DNA from: an uncultured Chitinophaga sp.
Lineage (GTDB): Bacteria > Bacteroidota > Bacteroidia > Chitinophagales > Chitinophagaceae
Direction of reading: 5' to 3'
Length of the DNA stretch: 64,000 bases
Assembly: GCF_937898475.1 (NCBI RefSeq)
Contig: NZ_CALEJS010000033.1
Coordinates: 135,202 to 199,201, forward strand
Shown here: one piece after another, positions 34,529-42,529 of the stretch
How positions within the stretch are numbered: the stretch's first letter is position 1
Layout of the letters: each line of letters opens with the position of its first letter
Notes under the pieces: generated by a model
Database searches by the model: none
Told to the model about the DNA's origin: nothing
The model's input: only the letters and a program-made list of their open reading frames with translations
Made by a program: the position numbers and the translations under genes

Positions 34529-37500
34529 TTAGTTAACAACGCCTGCTGCGCCACCACCGGCGTTGGGCGCGGGGTCTGGCACAAATGCTTTGCCGGTCTT
34601 CACCTCGATATCAACCCTTTCATGCTTCGTGCCTTTCACCATGAAGGTGCGGCTTACCGGGGCGTCTACGCCGCCTGCTTTACCGGCGTCGGTCACAAAT
34701 TTACGCGCTTTGGCAAATGCCTGCGCCCTTAATTTCCGTTCGGCGTTTGACAGCTTGTTTTCCAGCTCGTCCAGCATGGCCAGGCCTTCTGATACCGTAG
34801 GCGGCGTATCTCTTGCCCAGGGTACTGATTCCTCCAGCGATTTTCCCTGCGCCTGTACCCTTCCCCTACAGGCCTCGCTCGTTTTCTTTAGTCCGAATAC
34901 ATCTGCCCAGCCATTGGGATCATGCACATAACTGTACAGCTGATGGCCGCCGTTCAGGCGGATGGGGTCCTGGCTGATATAGTTGCCGTCTTCCGGGCTG
35001 TAATACCTGAAACGGTTGTAGTACAGGCCCGTTTCGGGGTCTGCATACTGTCCCGGGTAGCGGAAGGGTATCAGTGCAGGATCTCCCTGCAGCCTGCGCG
35101 GCTTTCCATATATATCCAGCTCACAGGTCCATATCTTTTCTCCCCCTGCATTATATACTTCCGCAGGACTGCCCAGGTGATCGGTGATAATAGCATACTG
35201 TTCATCCTGTACTATTTTGGCGGCCGGTGCAAAGCTGCCTTCTTCAAACACCCAGGTGGCCAGGGTTGCAGGAGGCACGGGCTCCGGGTGACTTTGCTGC
35301 ACGTCTCCCATTTCATCTATCGTAACCAAGGGCCGCTGTTTTTCAGGATAGGTCCATTCATGCAGCAATACATGCCCGTCCCATACAAAACGGGTTAGCC
35401 GGCCATTGTAAGATTTTTCAACACGGCGTCCCAGGGCGTCATAACGGAAGACCACAATTTTTCCATCAGGGCGTAGCACGCTTCGGAGGGCGCCATTACC
35501 ATACCACTGGTATTCCCATGCTTCACCGGTGGCGGTGATGATCTTCCTGCTAAGGTTACCTTCCTCATCATAACTGTAACGGGCCTCCGGTGTTTGCAGC
35601 AAGCAACCGCCGGGCGAGTATTTGCGGTCTTTACGGGAGGATGTGCGGTACAGGTTACCGGCTTTATCAGGCAGGCGGTAGTCATACTGCCCGTCCTCAT
35701 ATTGCGCCCAGGCCAGGTTGCCCACCTCATCGTGCCTGAAGTTCACCACATCACCGCTCAGCGCATCTGTCAACTGTTTCAGGCGCTGGTTGGCGTCCCA
35801 GCGATAATGGCGGCGCCGGGTGGTACGATCACCGGATCGCACGGTATGTGAGGCAGGCATGCCGGATGGCTCATAGCTCCAGCTGCTGTTAACGCCACCG
35901 GGCAGACTGCGCGCTATTTCCAGTCCCAGGGAGTTCCGTTCAATGTGCATCGTCCAGGGTTCCTCCATTCCCTCCGCCATCGCTGCTACCCCCATTACAT
36001 CGCCGGCGGCGTTGCGCTGCAGCCGGATATCCGCCCCCAGGCTGCTGCTGATCTGGCTGCGGCGGCCGTCCGTACCATAACGGCTGTTCACGCGGTGATC
36101 GTTGATCCACTCCTGCACAATGCGCCCCATGATATCCCGCTGCAGTTTAAGCGTGCTATGTTCATTCACGGCTTCTGTCAGCAAACCGTTACGGTCGTAA
36201 CTGTAGGTTTCCCAGCTGCCATCGCTGTGCGCTGCGCGGGTTAAGCGGCCGTTAAAGTCATATTCGTATTCCGTCCACCGTTTGCCCGGGCGCTGAATGC
36301 GGATCACCTTACCGGCGGCATCGCGGTGGTAAACGCGGCTCAGGCCATCAAAGCCTGTTTCGCGGATAATATCTCCACGGCCATTGCGGATAAAGCGGTA
36401 CATATCGCCATGCTCATTGGCCACCCCGCTGAGCTGTTCTTCCTTATCGTAAATAAAGTGCAGCCTGGCGCCGTTCTCTTCCCGCAGTTTCAGGTTGCCT
36501 AAGGGCGTGTAGCCGAAACGGATATCATGATGTGCATCCTTCAGCCGCACTATTTCCTCGTAAGCGTTGTATTGCAGCTGTATACGGTTACCATCCGGCA
36601 GCAGTACTTCTGTAGCGCGGCCCAGGGCGTCATAACGGAAATATTGTTCCTGTTGTAAAGGATTAGCGGACTTGGTACAATTGCCCCAGGCATCGTATTC
36701 CCAGCTGGCGCGCCCGGCATCCGGCAATATCAGGGCCGATAAATTATAATCCTCATCATATTCCAGTATGCTGCGATGTTCCTGCTCATCTTCCACGCTG
36801 CTCAGCAGGTTCACTGCATTGTACCGGAAGATGGTGATACGGCCGTCTGCCTCCGTAACAGTGTGCAACTGCCCGTTGTGCTGCGCTTTCCGATAGTAGA
36901 TATAAGTGCGGCTGCCGCCCTGCGGACTGGTACTGAGCAGCAGCCTGCCTGCCGTATCGTAGCTGAACGTATAGGCGCTGCCGTCTGCCTGTTCAATGCG
37001 GGTGCAGTTACCCCGTTCATCATAGGAATAGCCCGTAACATTGGCTTCCTCGTCTATCTCGCGGTACACTTCGGCATGTTCGGTATACTCCGTAAAACGC
37101 GAGTTCCCCAGCGGATCTTTGACCTGAGTAACCAGGTGATCCGGCGTATAATAGTAGGTAGTGGTTTGATGCAGGCTATTGGTCACCAGGTTATATCCTT
37201 CTTCGGGGTGATAGTCAATCCATCCTTCCAGTACCCCGCCATCTCCCCAGGTATGGAAACATCGGCCCCTGTCATCATACTCCCAGTAGAATGTCTGCCC
37301 GTTACGATCCGTTTTGGCAGTCATGCGGTGCTGGCGGTATGCTATACGGGTAGCCTGTTCCAGGGGATCTGTAATAGCGCACAGATCACCGTTCTCATTG
37401 TACGTGTAACGCACCAGCAATTGCTGTTGTCCGCGGTGCTGTGCAGTGACCGCCGTAATCCGCCCCTCCCCGTCGTTCGCTATTTTCAGGCGGCGGCCTA

Positions 37501-38626
37501 CACTGTCTGTTACCTGTACCAGGTGCCCTTTGCTGGTATAATGGAAGCTGATCATAAAGCCCGCTTCATTGCGGATAGCATACAGGCGATATTGCCGGTG
37601 CAGCTTACGGAAATAATACGAACGCCGTTCCCCGTGGTTGAACAGCAGGTACTCTTCTTCCCCGCTGCGTGTAAGGGTTAATTTTTCAGCCCGATTATAT
37701 TCGCTGTTGCCGGGATCTGGCAGATAGTCAAATATTACGCTGCGGCCATCGCCCAGCAGCACGCCACAGGCATCTTCATCAGGAAACTCCAGCAGCCGCA
37801 TATCATAGCAGAGATGCGTGCCGTGGCCCAGCAGGCCATGATGCTGGCTGTCGCTGCTCCAGGAACGGGTCCATTGCAGGGGAATGGGCCCCGGCAATTC
37901 AAAATCAGTACCGTCATACACTACAATACCCTGTACCAGGTCTACCGGCTCAAAGCCCAGCTTGCAAAGCGCCTGACTCAGCTTATCACTGCCGCCCATC
38001 TTTTCCTGGCGGGCAAGATTGAAGTCGCTGACCCTTCGTTTGGCTTTCTTACCGGCTTTCGCTGCCAGCTTCAGGCCTTTGCCCAGGCCTTTCATCAGTG
38101 CGCCAAATCCAAAAGACATGACAAGATTAAGCAGGGCGCCCGCCCAATCGGGTACAAAGGGACCACCTACCATCACGGGCTTTCCATACGACAGCGGGAT
38201 GGAAAACGAGGTGGGCAGGTACATACTGGGCAGTGGCTTGAACTTCTTCCCCGGCTGAAGGGATAATGGAATACCGATATCGTTACAGGTCATCAGCATA
38301 TGACCGGAAGGACTGAACATATTACCTTCCACCTTCACCGTTTTGCTGCCGAAGAAATTGACGGAGTCATGGCCTATCAGGGGCGCCAGCAGGAAAGGCC
38401 CGCCCATGGGAATGTGAAAAAGGATAATGAAAATACCGCTGGTATCGCTTTTACCCCGCGGCACATGATTAACTTTGGTGGTAGCGCCTAAGAACGGGAT
38501 ATAGTCCATGGGATCCAGCACAAAACCGATATACGGGTGCGGTAGTGGAATGGGAAAACCGAACAGGATAACAAAATGAATATCCAGTCCGATCACCGGG
38601 ACGAAATGCTTATTGCTTACGAGCAT
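34529..38626 (-). CDS. full-length RHS toxin with PAAR-like N-terminus and unclassified tip
   Basis: About 1365 residues from the ATG at 38626. Residues 1-170 are hydrophobic and PAAR-like (HDSVNFFGSKTVKVEGNMFSPSGH), the part that would sit on a type VI spike. A DUF6531-like entry domain follows (about 245-320, PGPIPLQWTRSWSS). Many YD repeats (about 330-1190) form the RHS shell. The core ends RFRYYSPEDGNYISQDPIRL...DPNGWADVFGL at about residue 1246. The last ~118 residues are the toxin tip: a helical stretch, then KGTKHERVDIEVKTGKAFVPDPAP. The tip's activity is not recognised. No T6SS genes are in the window. The 124-residue gene at 34125 follows it. Confidence 0.9.
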   Translation of the reverse strand: MLVSNKHFVPVIGLDIHFVILFGFPIPLPHPYIGFVLDPMDYIPFLGATTKVNHVPRGKSDTSGIFIILFHIPMGGPFLLAPLIGHDSVNFFGSKTVKVEGNMFSPSGHMLMTCNDIGIPLSLQPGKKFKPLPSMYLPTSFSIPLSYGKPVMVGGPFVPDWAGALLNLVMSFGFGALMKGLGKGLKLAAKAGKKAKRRVSDFNLARQEKMGGSDKLSQALCKLGFEPVDLVQGIVVYDGTDFELPGPIPLQWTRSWSSDSQHHGLLGHGTHLCYDMRLLEFPDEDACGVLLGDGRSVIFDYLPDPGNSEYNRAEKLTLTRSGEEEYLLFNHGERRSYYFRKLHRQYRLYAIRNEAGFMISFHYTSKGHLVQVTDSVGRRLKIANDGEGRITAVTAQHRGQQQLLVRYTYNENGDLCAITDPLEQATRIAYRQHRMTAKTDRNGQTFYWEYDDRGRCFHTWGDGGVLEGWIDYHPEEGYNLVTNSLHQTTTYYYTPDHLVTQVKDPLGNSRFTEYTEHAEVYREIDEEANVTGYSYDERGNCTRIEQADGSAYTFSYDTAGRLLLSTSPQGGSRTYIYYRKAQHNGQLHTVTEADGRITIFRYNAVNLLSSVEDEQEHRSILEYDEDYNLSALILPDAGRASWEYDAWGNCTKSANPLQQEQYFRYDALGRATEVLLPDGNRIQLQYNAYEEIVRLKDAHHDIRFGYTPLGNLKLREENGARLHFIYDKEEQLSGVANEHGDMYRFIRNGRGDIIRETGFDGLSRVYHRDAAGKVIRIQRPGKRWTEYEYDFNGRLTRAAHSDGSWETYSYDRNGLLTEAVNEHSTLKLQRDIMGRIVQEWINDHRVNSRYGTDGRRSQISSSLGADIRLQRNAAGDVMGVAAMAEGMEEPWTMHIERNSLGLEIARSLPGGVNSSWSYEPSGMPASHTVRSGDRTTRRRHYRWDANQRLKQLTDALSGDVVNFRHDEVGNLAWAQYEDGQYDYRLPDKAGNLYRTSSRKDRKYSPGGCLLQTPEARYSYDEEGNLSRKIITATGEAWEYQWYGNGALRSVLRPDGKIVVFRYDALGRRVEKSYNGRLTRFVWDGHVLLHEWTYPEKQRPLVTIDEMGDVQQSHPEPVPPATLATWVFEEGSFAPAAKIVQDEQYAIITDHLGSPAEVYNAGGEKIWTCELDIYGKPRRLQGDPALIPFRYPGQYADPETGLYYNRFRYYSPEDGNYISQDPIRLNGGHQLYSYVHDPNGWADVFGLKKTSEACRGRVQAQGKSLEESVPWARDTPPTVSEGLAMLDELENKLSNAERKLRAQAFAKARKFVTDAGKAGGVDAPVSRTFMVKGTKHERVDIEVKTGKAFVPDPAPNAGGGAAGVVN

Positions 38627-38829
38627 GATTCCAGGTTGGGTTACAGTACACAAATACAGGCGTAGAGACAGCGGACAGGCTGTGGTTAACAACATTAACA
38701 GCCGCTGTAATATACAAATTTTTGGAGTTTAGCTATCTTCCCGTAAGAAACACCCTGCTGATTTTTTATCATTTGTAAAATTTTCCTTCCCCACATCTTC
38801 CGATCTTGCAGGCTCAAAATCATTTAACC

Positions 38830-39159
38830 GTGAACTGGATCATTTTAATTATCGCCGGGTTGTTTGAAGTAGCATTTACCTCCTGCCTGGGCAAGGCAAA
38901 AACATCAACCGGCACTACTATGTATCTGTGGTATGGCGCTTTCCTGGTGTCCCTGGTGGCCAGCATGCTGTTGCTGATGAAAGCCACGCAAACCCTGCCA
39001 CTGGGCACCGCTTATGCCGTGTGGACAGGCATAGGGGCCGTGGGAACCGCCCTGGTGGGTATACTGGTATTTCATGAGCCCGCTCATTTCTGGCGGCTGT
39101 TCTTTATAACAACGTTGATAGGTTCCATTGTCGGACTGAAAGCAGTTTCTTCCCATTAA
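38830..39159 (+). CDS. SMR-family (SugE/EmrE-like) small multidrug transporter
   Basis: 109 residues from a GTG at 38830 (MNWIILIIAGLFEVAF), which fits the family start; an upstream TTG at 38806 would add eight polar residues. Four membrane helices. The essential acidic residue Glu13 is in GLFEV, and the loop LPLGTAYAVWTGIGAVGTALVG is the SMR signature. It probably exports small cations (guanidinium or quaternary amines). Divergent from the RHS gene and convergent with the DUF899 gene 5 bp away. Confidence 0.9.
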   Translation: MNWIILIIAGLFEVAFTSCLGKAKTSTGTTMYLWYGAFLVSLVASMLLLMKATQTLPLGTAYAVWTGIGAVGTALVGILVFHEPAHFWRLFFITTLIGSIVGLKAVSSH

Positions 39160-39164
39160 GCATT

Positions 39165-39953
39165 TCAGCGCTGTGCGTATTCGTCGTGACGGCGCCACCA
39201 TACTCCCTGGCGCTCGTTACGGCCTTTGGGAGCGCGATCCAGCCACTGGTACACACCCCAGAGGCTGTCCAGCCCCCGCGCATAGGCAGAATAAGCGTGG
39301 TACACCACCCCGTCTTCCAGCACAAAAGTGCTCATACCCGGCCTGTCACGATGGAAGGTGGGCGTATCCGTTCCGCACATGGCGGCAAACTTGTCTTCAG
39401 CTGCCTGGCCGCCGCCTTCCTGGCCCTGCCGCCATTCAAAGCGCTTTTCACGCTGGTAATTATAATCCACACCTGCACGCTGCTGCTCTTCCGTAAACCA
39501 TACATTGAAATCGGCATTGAAATCATTCCCGCCGGAAGATGCCCACGGAAACTCCCATCCCATCCGCTGTTTGTACGCCTGCAGTTTGGCCAGCGGCGCT
39601 CTTGACACGGCCCAGAGCATCACATCATGATTGGCCAGGTGTACCGAAAAGCCGTTAAAACCATCCGCAATCATGGAGCAGGATGGGCAGCCCGCCGTAT
39701 AATCCGTCCCGAACATAAAATGATAGACCAGTAACTGTGAGCGTCCTTTGAAAAGATCTGCCAGGGATGCCGTGCCTTCATCCGTATCAAAAAGGTATTC
39801 CTTGTCAATACGTACCCACGGCAGCTCCTGCCGCCGCTGCGCCAGCGCATCGCTTTGCCGGGTAAGTTCTTTTTCCGCTGCCAGCAGCTCCAGCCTGGCG
39901 GAAAGCCACTCTTCACGGCTGACGATGTTGTGTTCCGGATGTCTGTTTGCCAT
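39165..39953 (-). CDS. DUF899 (thioredoxin-like) family protein
   Basis: 262 residues, cytoplasmic. Family features: SREEWLSARLELLAAEKELTR near the N-terminus, then ELPWVRIDKEYLFDTDEG, then YHFMFGTDYTAGCPSCSMIADGF with a CPSC thioredoxin-like motif, and PGMSTFVLEDGVVYHAYSAYARGLD near the end. DUF899 proteins have a thioredoxin-like fold and an uncertain redox role. It ends 5 bp from the SMR gene. Confidence 0.87.
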   Translation of the reverse strand: MANRHPEHNIVSREEWLSARLELLAAEKELTRQSDALAQRRQELPWVRIDKEYLFDTDEGTASLADLFKGRSQLLVYHFMFGTDYTAGCPSCSMIADGFNGFSVHLANHDVMLWAVSRAPLAKLQAYKQRMGWEFPWASSGGNDFNADFNVWFTEEQQRAGVDYNYQREKRFEWRQGQEGGGQAAEDKFAAMCGTDTPTFHRDRPGMSTFVLEDGVVYHAYSAYARGLDSLWGVYQWLDRAPKGRNERQGVWWRRHDEYAQR

Positions 39954-40053
39954 GATTGTAAAATTTAACGTTTATACCATGAAACAAATGTAGGGCCTTA
40001 TTTGTAAGTATCGGGAGGGTGATATAGACATTCCGGTGGGTTGATCCGGACGT

Positions 40054-40092
40054 ATAGATTAAAACTATTAAAAGATAGAATCAATTGATTCT
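40054..40092 (+). promoter_or_regulatory. candidate peroxide-response operator upstream of katG
   Basis: ATAG-ATTAAAA-CTAT (40054-40068) fits the OxyR half-site rule ATAG-n-T-nnn-A-n-CTAT exactly. Six bases later comes ATAG again, overlapping a perfect 16-bp palindrome AGAATCAATTGATTCT (40077-40092). The two dyad centres are about 23 bp apart, close to the OxyR spacing of 22. It is 84 bp before the katG ATG. Control of katG by OxyR is established in many bacteria; here it is inference. Confidence 0.45.
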
Positions 40093-40175
40093 GACTATAT
40101 CTACTTTTCGATAATTTTACCAACCTGCAACAGGCACATGTAAATATTCACTCAACACCATAAACTTAAATACTA

Positions 40176-42449
40176 ATGGGAAACGAATCAAAAGACATCA
40201 GTAAATGCCCCTTTCACAACGGGAGTATGAAGACTAATGTTGGCGGCGGCGGCACCAGGAATCGGGACTGGTGGCCTAAGCAGCTGAAGTTAAATATTCT
40301 TCGTCAGCACTCCTCCAAGTCAAACCCGATGGGTGAAGATTTTAACTACGCTGAAGCATTTAAAAGCCTCGATCTGGAAGCCGTAAAGAAAGACCTGCAT
40401 GCACTCATGACAGACTCGCAGGACTGGTGGCCGGCAGACTTCGGGCACTATGGCCCCTTATTTATCCGTATGGCCTGGCACAGTGCAGGTACCTACCGCG
40501 TATTTGACGGCCGCGGTGGCGCAGGCTCCGGACAACAACGTTTTGCCCCCCTTAACAGCTGGCCCGACAACGTTAGCCTCGACAAAGCCCGTCGCCTGTT
40601 ATGGCCTATCAAACAGAAATATGGTAACAAGATCTCCTGGGCCGACCTGCTGATCCTTACCGGTAATGTGGCCCTGGAATCCATGGGCTTTAAGACATTC
40701 GGTTTTGCCGGCGGCCGTGCCGACGTATGGGAACCGGATGAAGATGTATACTGGGGTTCAGAAACCACCTGGCTGGGTGGCGATCTGCGTTATGCCCACG
40801 GCTCCCCCGGTGTGGAAGGACATGGCGTACTGGTTTCCGATGATGATGCGGATGGCGATATCCACTCCCGTAACCTCGAAAAGCCACTGGCCGCCGTACA
40901 GATGGGTCTTATCTATGTGAATCCGGAAGGTCCTGATGGTAATCCAGACCCCATTGCTGCCGCAAAAGATATCCGCGATACATTTGGCCGCATGGCCATG
41001 GACGACGAAGAAACCGTGGCGCTGATAGCAGGCGGCCACAGTTTCGGTAAAACCCACGGCGCCGCACCTGCCACACACGTAGGCAAAGAGCCCGAAGCCG
41101 CCGACCTGGAACAACAGGGCCTCGGCTGGCACAACAGCTTTGGTACCGGTAAAGGGGCGGATACCATTACCAGCGGACTTGAAGTTACCTGGACCACCAC
41201 GCCTACCAAATGGAGCAATAACTTTTTCGAGAACCTCTTCAACTTTGAATGGGAACTCACCAAAAGCCCTGCAGGCGCTCACCAGTGGGTAGCGAAAGAT
41301 GCAGGTGAAATTATACCGGACGCACACGATCCTTCCAAAAGGCGCCGTCCCACCATGCTCACTACCGACCTTTCCTTAAGGTTCGACCCCGTGTACGAAA
41401 AGATCTCCAGGCGCTTCCTCGAACATCCCGAAGAATTTGCAGACGCCTTTGCCCGCGCCTGGTTTAAATTAACACACCGCGATATGGGCCCCCGCGCCCG
41501 TTACCTGGGCCCCGATGTTCCGCAGGAAGAACTGATCTGGCAGGATCCTGTTCCCGCAGTGGATCATCCCCTGATCGAAGAAAAGGATGTAGCCGTACTG
41601 AAAGAAAAGATCCTGGCTTCCGGACTCACCATATCAGAACTGGTATCTACTGCATGGGCCTCCGCTTCTACCTTCCGTGGTACCGACAAACGCGGTGGCG
41701 CTAATGGCGCCCGCATCCGCCTGGCCCCGCAGAAATACTGGAAAGTGAACAATCCCACGCAGCTGCAGAAAGTATTGGATAAACTGGAAAGCATCCAGCA
41801 GGAATTCAACGCTGCACAGTCTGGCGGTAAGAAAATCTCCCTGGCAGACCTGATCGTGCTGGCTGGTTGTGTAGGCGTTGCAAAAGCAGCGAAAGATGCA
41901 GGCCACGAGATCATCGTTCCCTTTACACCCGGCCGTACCGATGCCACACAGGAACAGACCGATGTAGCATCCATGGCCTACCTGGAACCCATCGCCGACG
42001 GCTTCCGTAACTACCGCAAGGAAGGTTACCCGGTATCTACCGAAGAGCTGCTGATCGATAAAGCCCACCTGCTCACACTGACAGGTCCGGAGCTCACCGT
42101 ACTGGTAGGCGGTATGCGCGTACTGAATGCCAACTACGACGGATCTAAAGAAGGCGTCTTCACAGAACGCCCCGGCGTGCTGACCAACGATTTCTTTGTC
42201 AACCTGCTGGATATGCGCACCGCCTGGAAAGCAGTCACCGCTGATAAGGAATTGTACGAAGGCAGCGACCGCGCCACCGGCAAGGTGAAATGGACCGCCA
42301 CCCGTGCAGACCTCGTGTTTGGTGCTAATGCAGAACTGAGGGCCATTGCAGAAGTGTATGGCAGCTCAGACGGCCAGGAAAAATTTGTGAAAGACTTCGT
42401 AGCTGCATGGACGAAAGTAATGAACCTGGACAGGTTTGACATCGTTTGA
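40176..42449 (+). CDS. katG: catalase-peroxidase KatG
   Basis: 757 residues, the usual length, no signal peptide. Distal heme residues Arg98, Trp101 and His102 in RMAWHSAGTYR. Proximal His288 in GGHSFGKTHG. The Met-Tyr-Trp adduct characteristic of KatG can be placed as Trp101, Tyr247 (LIYVNPEGP) and Met273 (RMAMDDE), 26 residues apart as in known enzymes. The C-terminal half is the degenerate peroxidase repeat (STAWASASTFRGTDKRGGANGARIRLAPQ). It breaks down hydrogen peroxide using a b heme. Monocistronic; ends at a strong shared terminator. Confidence 0.97.
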   Translation: MGNESKDISKCPFHNGSMKTNVGGGGTRNRDWWPKQLKLNILRQHSSKSNPMGEDFNYAEAFKSLDLEAVKKDLHALMTDSQDWWPADFGHYGPLFIRMAWHSAGTYRVFDGRGGAGSGQQRFAPLNSWPDNVSLDKARRLLWPIKQKYGNKISWADLLILTGNVALESMGFKTFGFAGGRADVWEPDEDVYWGSETTWLGGDLRYAHGSPGVEGHGVLVSDDDADGDIHSRNLEKPLAAVQMGLIYVNPEGPDGNPDPIAAAKDIRDTFGRMAMDDEETVALIAGGHSFGKTHGAAPATHVGKEPEAADLEQQGLGWHNSFGTGKGADTITSGLEVTWTTTPTKWSNNFFENLFNFEWELTKSPAGAHQWVAKDAGEIIPDAHDPSKRRRPTMLTTDLSLRFDPVYEKISRRFLEHPEEFADAFARAWFKLTHRDMGPRARYLGPDVPQEELIWQDPVPAVDHPLIEEKDVAVLKEKILASGLTISELVSTAWASASTFRGTDKRGGANGARIRLAPQKYWKVNNPTQLQKVLDKLESIQQEFNAAQSGGKKISLADLIVLAGCVGVAKAAKDAGHEIIVPFTPGRTDATQEQTDVASMAYLEPIADGFRNYRKEGYPVSTEELLIDKAHLLTLTGPELTVLVGGMRVLNANYDGSKEGVFTERPGVLTNDFFVNLLDMRTAWKAVTADKELYEGSDRATGKVKWTATRADLVFGANAELRAIAEVYGSSDGQEKFVKDFVAAWTKVMNLDRFDIV

Positions 42450-42473
42450 CCATAACATCCAGTAAGTATAGCT

Positions 42474-42509
42474 AAAAGGGTGTCTCTTCTTTTGAGACAC
42501 CCTTTTTTT
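42474..42509. terminator. bidirectional rho-independent terminator
   Basis: GGGTGTCTC (42478-42486) pairs with GAGACACCC (42494-42502) around a 7-base loop; TTTTTTT follows on plus (42503-42509) and AAAA precedes (42474-42477), giving a T-run on minus. It separates the convergent katG and GH43 genes. Confidence 0.92.
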
Positions 42510-42529
42510 AATATATGGTTCGCTATATC

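Noticed and set aside
36776..37681. A 301-codon plus-strand open frame
   Set aside because: Antisense to the YD repeats of the RHS gene, where low stop frequency is expected in GC-rich repeats.
35000..37700. Internal repeats in the RHS gene as a DNA repeat or CRISPR
   Set aside because: They are degenerate YD protein repeats within one frame, not direct DNA repeats with spacers.
40758..41327. Minus-strand open frames inside katG
   Set aside because: Shadows of a highly conserved gene with all catalytic residues in place.
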